From Magnetococcales bacterium (lineage in GTDB: Bacteria > Pseudomonadota > Magnetococcia > Magnetococcales > Magnetaquicoccaceae), in NCBI GenBank assembly GCA_015228895.1, contig JADGCR010000091.1:1-8537 (forward strand): 8,537 nucleotides of DNA, written 5' to 3'. The notes beneath the pieces are model-generated. The model saw nothing but the letters and a program-made list of their open reading frames with translations, had not been told where the DNA came from and ran no database searches. Positions 5,722 through 8,537 of the stretch are shown piece after piece. The position numbers and the translations under genes are program-made. How positions within the stretch are numbered: position 1 is the first letter of the stretch; every line of letters starts with the position of its first letter.

Positions 5722-8510
5722 CACGCCTCCGTTCCCAATCGCTTCCAACGTTTGGAAAACGCCTCACGGCCTCCTTCCATCACGCGGCAGACTTCATCAC
5801 GCATGGACCTTTCCTGCAATGCGCCACTCTGTTGCACAACACACTGCCCGCCGCTAAATTCCATGACGTGGACCAATTCCGCATCGCCGTTGATCACGAC
5901 ATTCGGATTGTGGGTCACCACGATCAGTTGACGACGCAGTTTGTTCTCCCTGATCTGGCGCACGATGAGGTCGTAGATCAGATGGTTGTCCAGATCATCT
6001 TCAGGCTGGTCAAGCACGAGGGGTTCCTCTCCGAATGCCAGCAGAAAAGCCAAAAGCGCCGCAGAGCGTTGCCCCTGAGAACCCTGGCTGATGGAGCTCC
6101 AACTTCCACCGCGCTGGTACTCGATCCGCAAATCGTCTTCCGGAAACCAGGCCAAAATATGGTCGAAAAATTCCGGTTTCTCCAGTTTCCGTTTCAGGTA
6201 ATTCTGGAAACGTCCACCAAAATCGGCATCCACATCAACAAGACGCTGCTTGATCGCATTGAGGTGGCTAGTTTTGTCTGCCTCGATCATATTTGCCAAG
6301 CCAAACGCCATACCTCCCGATACCTTGCCATCCTTGTATAACGCAATATCCTCGGCAAAACGCTCATCCGTCACATCCAGTAATTCACGCAATCCGCGTT
6401 CAATCTGCGGGCCTTCAAAACCAAATGGGACAACGGCAATCCGTACATAAGGATTGTCATTCAATGCCTGCTCGATGAAAGACTTGCGTTGCGATGTCAT
6501 TGATTGCCGCTTCTTCTCAAGCAAAGTGCGTTGTGATTCAATCTGCTGAAGCAACGTCTGACGATCGCTCTGCATGCGTTGGAGATCTTTGTGCATCATT
6601 TCCAGTCGCTGGCGCTCTTGTATCAGTCGAGAAAAGGCTTGCGGATCGTTAACGCCTTGCTCCTTGAGTTGTTGTTGCAGCGTGTCATGTGCCTGCTTTG
6701 CAACCTGGGCACGGCTCTGCCATTGTTTAAATCGGTCGTCTGATTCCCGCGCATCAATGACGGCCTGCAATTTTTGCGCTTGCTGACGTATTGCGATGCG
6801 AATCTTTTCAATTTCTTCATCCATCTCCTGGCGCCATGCCAGCAGATCGGAATCTTGTGCTGTAAAGTGCTGACTGGGCCAGTCTTCCAACACAATCTGT
6901 TCGGGCAAGTTGGCAACCCGTGTCGCGCCATCACGCAACTGATCGAACAGCATTTTCACATCTCTGCTTTGGTGTTGTGCCTGTGCGTAAGCGTGCAACA
7001 CCGTCGCATGGTTGGTCTGTGCAAGCGTTGCCAACTTCTTTTCTGCTTCAGCCAGCTTGCGTTCCACTTCTGGTTGATCGGCCAGTTTGCCGTCCAGTTC
7101 ACGCAAGCGGGCGCGTTGCGTGAAGAAAGTACGCTTCGCTTCCTCGAACTCCTGCTTCGATGGCGCGATGTTATCCGTTTCATCAATGATGGACAACAAT
7201 GCTTGTCGCCCATCACCCGCCAACGCGGCAATCTGACCTTGGGAAAAAATGCGTATCGGGAAACGGTCCGCATTCACGTTTTGACTGGGCGATGGCAGCC
7301 ATTGGCCGTTGTGGTACTCCTCAACCACCGGGAGTTGCCCGTCCGCCCGCCACAGCAGCCGAAGAAGAGATTCCCCCTCGTGCCGCCACTCCACGCGCAT
7401 GACCGTACTGGAACGCAACGCGCCTGTGTCGTCTCGGCCATTGGCTTGTTTGCAGAACTCCAAAAACCGTTGGTTCGGTTCGTTACCCTTACCCAACGCC
7501 TCCAGTTCCCGATTGCGCCTCGTGGCCAGTCGCAAGGCGTGTATCACGGTGGATTTACCGGTTCCGCGTCCACCGACCACCGCATTGAAAAGCGGAGAAC
7601 ATTCCAATCGTGTCGGTTGGCCATTGCCCATGTAGCAGGCCTTTTCGATCTCGATGGCGGTTATGATGTGGGCGGGCACCCGGAAGGGATCGAAGCCCAC
7701 TCCATCACTGCGACGGATGGAGACCTCGTTGCCATCCAGCAACGCCAGTCGCAGGCCATCAATGGTTGGGCGGGCCATTTTGACCCAGGTGTATCGGCTG
7801 CCAGGTGGATTGTGATTCCGGACATTGTGACAGTCGCTGCCCAGAATGCGCGTCAGTTTGTCGGCAGTTCTCCGGACACACTCAGGAGCGACGCGATTCA
7901 TGTCCACCCATTCGACAGCCAGCAGGTCGGCATGATCCAGCACACCACGAATGGTATTGGCATCCATGCGACTTTTATTTCCATCGGTGGTTGCAAGCTC
8001 CAGCAACCCTTTGGGAGCGTCTGCATGGGCCGGAATCGGAATGCCTTTGGCCTCCAGGATTGCAGCGACGACCTTTTCAGGACCGTCCCCGGTTACATCA
8101 TCACTCGTTCCATCGGTGCCGTTATAACTGATCTTTGCCAGCAAATCGGTAATGGTACGTGTGGTTGCACTGGGGTCAAATAGGGCAAGCAGATGGCACC
8201 CTCCACTGACCGAAATCTCCACACCTGGAAAGATCGTCAATTCCCGAAATCCATTGGGCGGGTTTCCCTGATCGGCCTGCGCCTTCATTTTGGCATAGGC
8301 ATCCTTGAGTGAATCGATCCATGCGCCACTGTTGTGGTCGGTCACCGCAACGCAATCCATCTCTGCGGCCATGAATTGCAGCAACCAACCTTGACAGGGC
8401 AAAACAAGACTGTTCGTATGCCATGGAGCGTCGCGGGATGCAGGCGTATGTGTATGGAAATCGAATTTCCACCAGCGGGATCCGGGATAGAGCCATTGCG
8501 GGCTTGTCAT
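5721..8510 (-). CDS. PHP-domain / SMC-like ATPase fusion (TrlF-family architecture)
   Basis: 929 aa. N-terminal PHP domain (~15-265) with every expected metal ligand visible: H19 and H21 (FDFHTH), D58-H59 (VTDHN), E98 (FPGVEIS), H106, H162 with D164 (AHADAP), D226 and H228 (GSDCH). PHP domains are metal-dependent phosphoesterases or nucleases. An SMC/ABC-type ATPase follows: Walker A G313-GRGTG-K319-S320, Q-loop-like FSQGQ (422-426), a Gln/Glu/Lys-rich coiled coil (~453-680), ABC signature-like SQGQ (811-814), Walker B LVLDQPEDD with D834 and E837, and H-loop H867 (VTHNPN). Architecture resembles RecN/Rad50/RloC-type DNA-sensing ATPases fused to a hydrolase. Start: ATG at 8508-8510, with GGGAG seven bases upstream and an in-frame TGA one codon before. 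It is first of a coupled pair with the AlbA_2 gene. Likely a DNA- or RNA-activated hydrolase, probably in defence; the substrate is not deducible. All catalytic motifs appear intact. Confidence 0.95.
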   Translation of the reverse strand: MTSPQWLYPGSRWWKFDFHTHTPASRDAPWHTNSLVLPCQGWLLQFMAAEMDCVAVTDHNSGAWIDSLKDAYAKMKAQADQGNPPNGFRELTIFPGVEISVSGGCHLLALFDPSATTRTITDLLAKISYNGTDGTSDDVTGDGPEKVVAAILEAKGIPIPAHADAPKGLLELATTDGNKSRMDANTIRGVLDHADLLAVEWVDMNRVAPECVRRTADKLTRILGSDCHNVRNHNPPGSRYTWVKMARPTIDGLRLALLDGNEVSIRRSDGVGFDPFRVPAHIITAIEIEKACYMGNGQPTRLECSPLFNAVVGGRGTGKSTVIHALRLATRRNRELEALGKGNEPNQRFLEFCKQANGRDDTGALRSSTVMRVEWRHEGESLLRLLWRADGQLPVVEEYHNGQWLPSPSQNVNADRFPIRIFSQGQIAALAGDGRQALLSIIDETDNIAPSKQEFEEAKRTFFTQRARLRELDGKLADQPEVERKLAEAEKKLATLAQTNHATVLHAYAQAQHQSRDVKMLFDQLRDGATRVANLPEQIVLEDWPSQHFTAQDSDLLAWRQEMDEEIEKIRIAIRQQAQKLQAVIDARESDDRFKQWQSRAQVAKQAHDTLQQQLKEQGVNDPQAFSRLIQERQRLEMMHKDLQRMQSDRQTLLQQIESQRTLLEKKRQSMTSQRKSFIEQALNDNPYVRIAVVPFGFEGPQIERGLRELLDVTDERFAEDIALYKDGKVSGGMAFGLANMIEADKTSHLNAIKQRLVDVDADFGGRFQNYLKRKLEKPEFFDHILAWFPEDDLRIEYQRGGSWSSISQGSQGQRSAALLAFLLAFGEEPLVLDQPEDDLDNHLIYDLIVRQIRENKLRRQLIVVTHNPNVVINGDAELVHVMEFSGGQCVVQQSGALQERSMRDEVCRVMEGGREAFSKRWKRLGTEA
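5726..5730 (-). promoter_or_regulatory. Ribosome binding site within the end of the PHP-ATPase gene
   Basis: GGAGG followed by CGTG and the ATG at 5719-5721. It lies inside the last codons of the upstream gene, whose TGA (5721-5723) shares its A with that ATG. This arrangement (TGATG) typically couples translation of the second gene to the first. Confidence 0.75.
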
Positions 8511-8517
8511 GTGTCAA

Positions 8518-8522
8518 CTCCC
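8518..8522 (-). promoter_or_regulatory. Ribosome binding site of the PHP-ATPase gene
   Basis: GAAGGGAG on the minus strand (8518-8525), with core GGGAG at a seven-base spacing from the ATG at 8508-8510. Only 27 bases exist upstream in the window, so any promoter lies outside. Confidence 0.7.
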
Positions 8523-8537
8523 TTCAAAGATCCATCT

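Noticed and set aside
5179..5931. 250-codon plus-strand open frame
   Set aside because: Antisense across the AlbA_2 gene and the end of the PHP-ATPase gene; explained as a shadow.
6774..8183. 469-codon open frame on the plus strand
   Set aside because: It lies fully antisense to the PHP-ATPase gene, whose motifs are intact; its product is a Cys/His/Gln-rich sequence without recognisable domains and no ribosome binding site was noted.

Overview
The window looks like a proteobacterial (Gram-negative) chromosome segment. Membrane topology, a PilZ-like c-di-GMP receptor architecture and a di-haem cytochrome b561 point that way, but nothing here fixes the genus. It has two parts that differ in base composition. 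Lines I counted by hand before about 4250 often lie between the mid-50s and about 70% G+C, while sampled lines after about 4450 lie near 50%. These are samples, not a full computation.

Layout. Positions 2-3649 (+) hold one very long open frame that is already open at the window edge. It encodes a large inner-membrane protein with four predicted membrane helices, a long, probably periplasmic helical loop, a big cytoplasmic part with a 45-bp tandem repeat and C-tract in its linker, and one clear plus one weaker PilZ-like segment. Convergent to it, 22 nt away, is a cytochrome b561 gene (3672-4205, -). Its best start is a GTG with a strong Shine-Dalgarno, not the upstream ATG. Upstream of the cytochrome gene, 4274-4432 (-) reads as the C-terminal 52 residues of an unidentified protein with no start codon, i.e. 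a probable gene remnant.

From 4447 to the right edge lies a compact minus-strand two-gene operon. The first gene (5721-8510) encodes a 929-aa protein with an N-terminal PHP metallo-phosphoesterase domain fused to an SMC/ABC-like ATPase split by a coiled coil (the architecture annotated as TrlF-family). The second (4447-5721) encodes an AlbA_2/Schlafen-type protein with a C-terminal GHKL-like ATPase domain. The two are joined by a TGATG stop/start overlap. Ten codons at the right edge are compatible with a third, upstream gene that would overlap the first by ATGA.

Interpretation. The AlbA_2 + PHP-ATPase pair looks like a transferred, defence-type cassette: a nucleic-acid-sensing SMC-like ATPase with its own hydrolase domain, plus a translationally coupled nucleic-acid-binding ATPase. 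Its 3' end sits about 15 bp from a truncated host-type reading frame, and composition changes at the same place, so the cassette probably inserted into or replaced the gene once upstream of the cytochrome b561 gene. The defence role is inference from architecture and context; no phage, transposase, integrase, tRNA or CRISPR feature is visible in the window.
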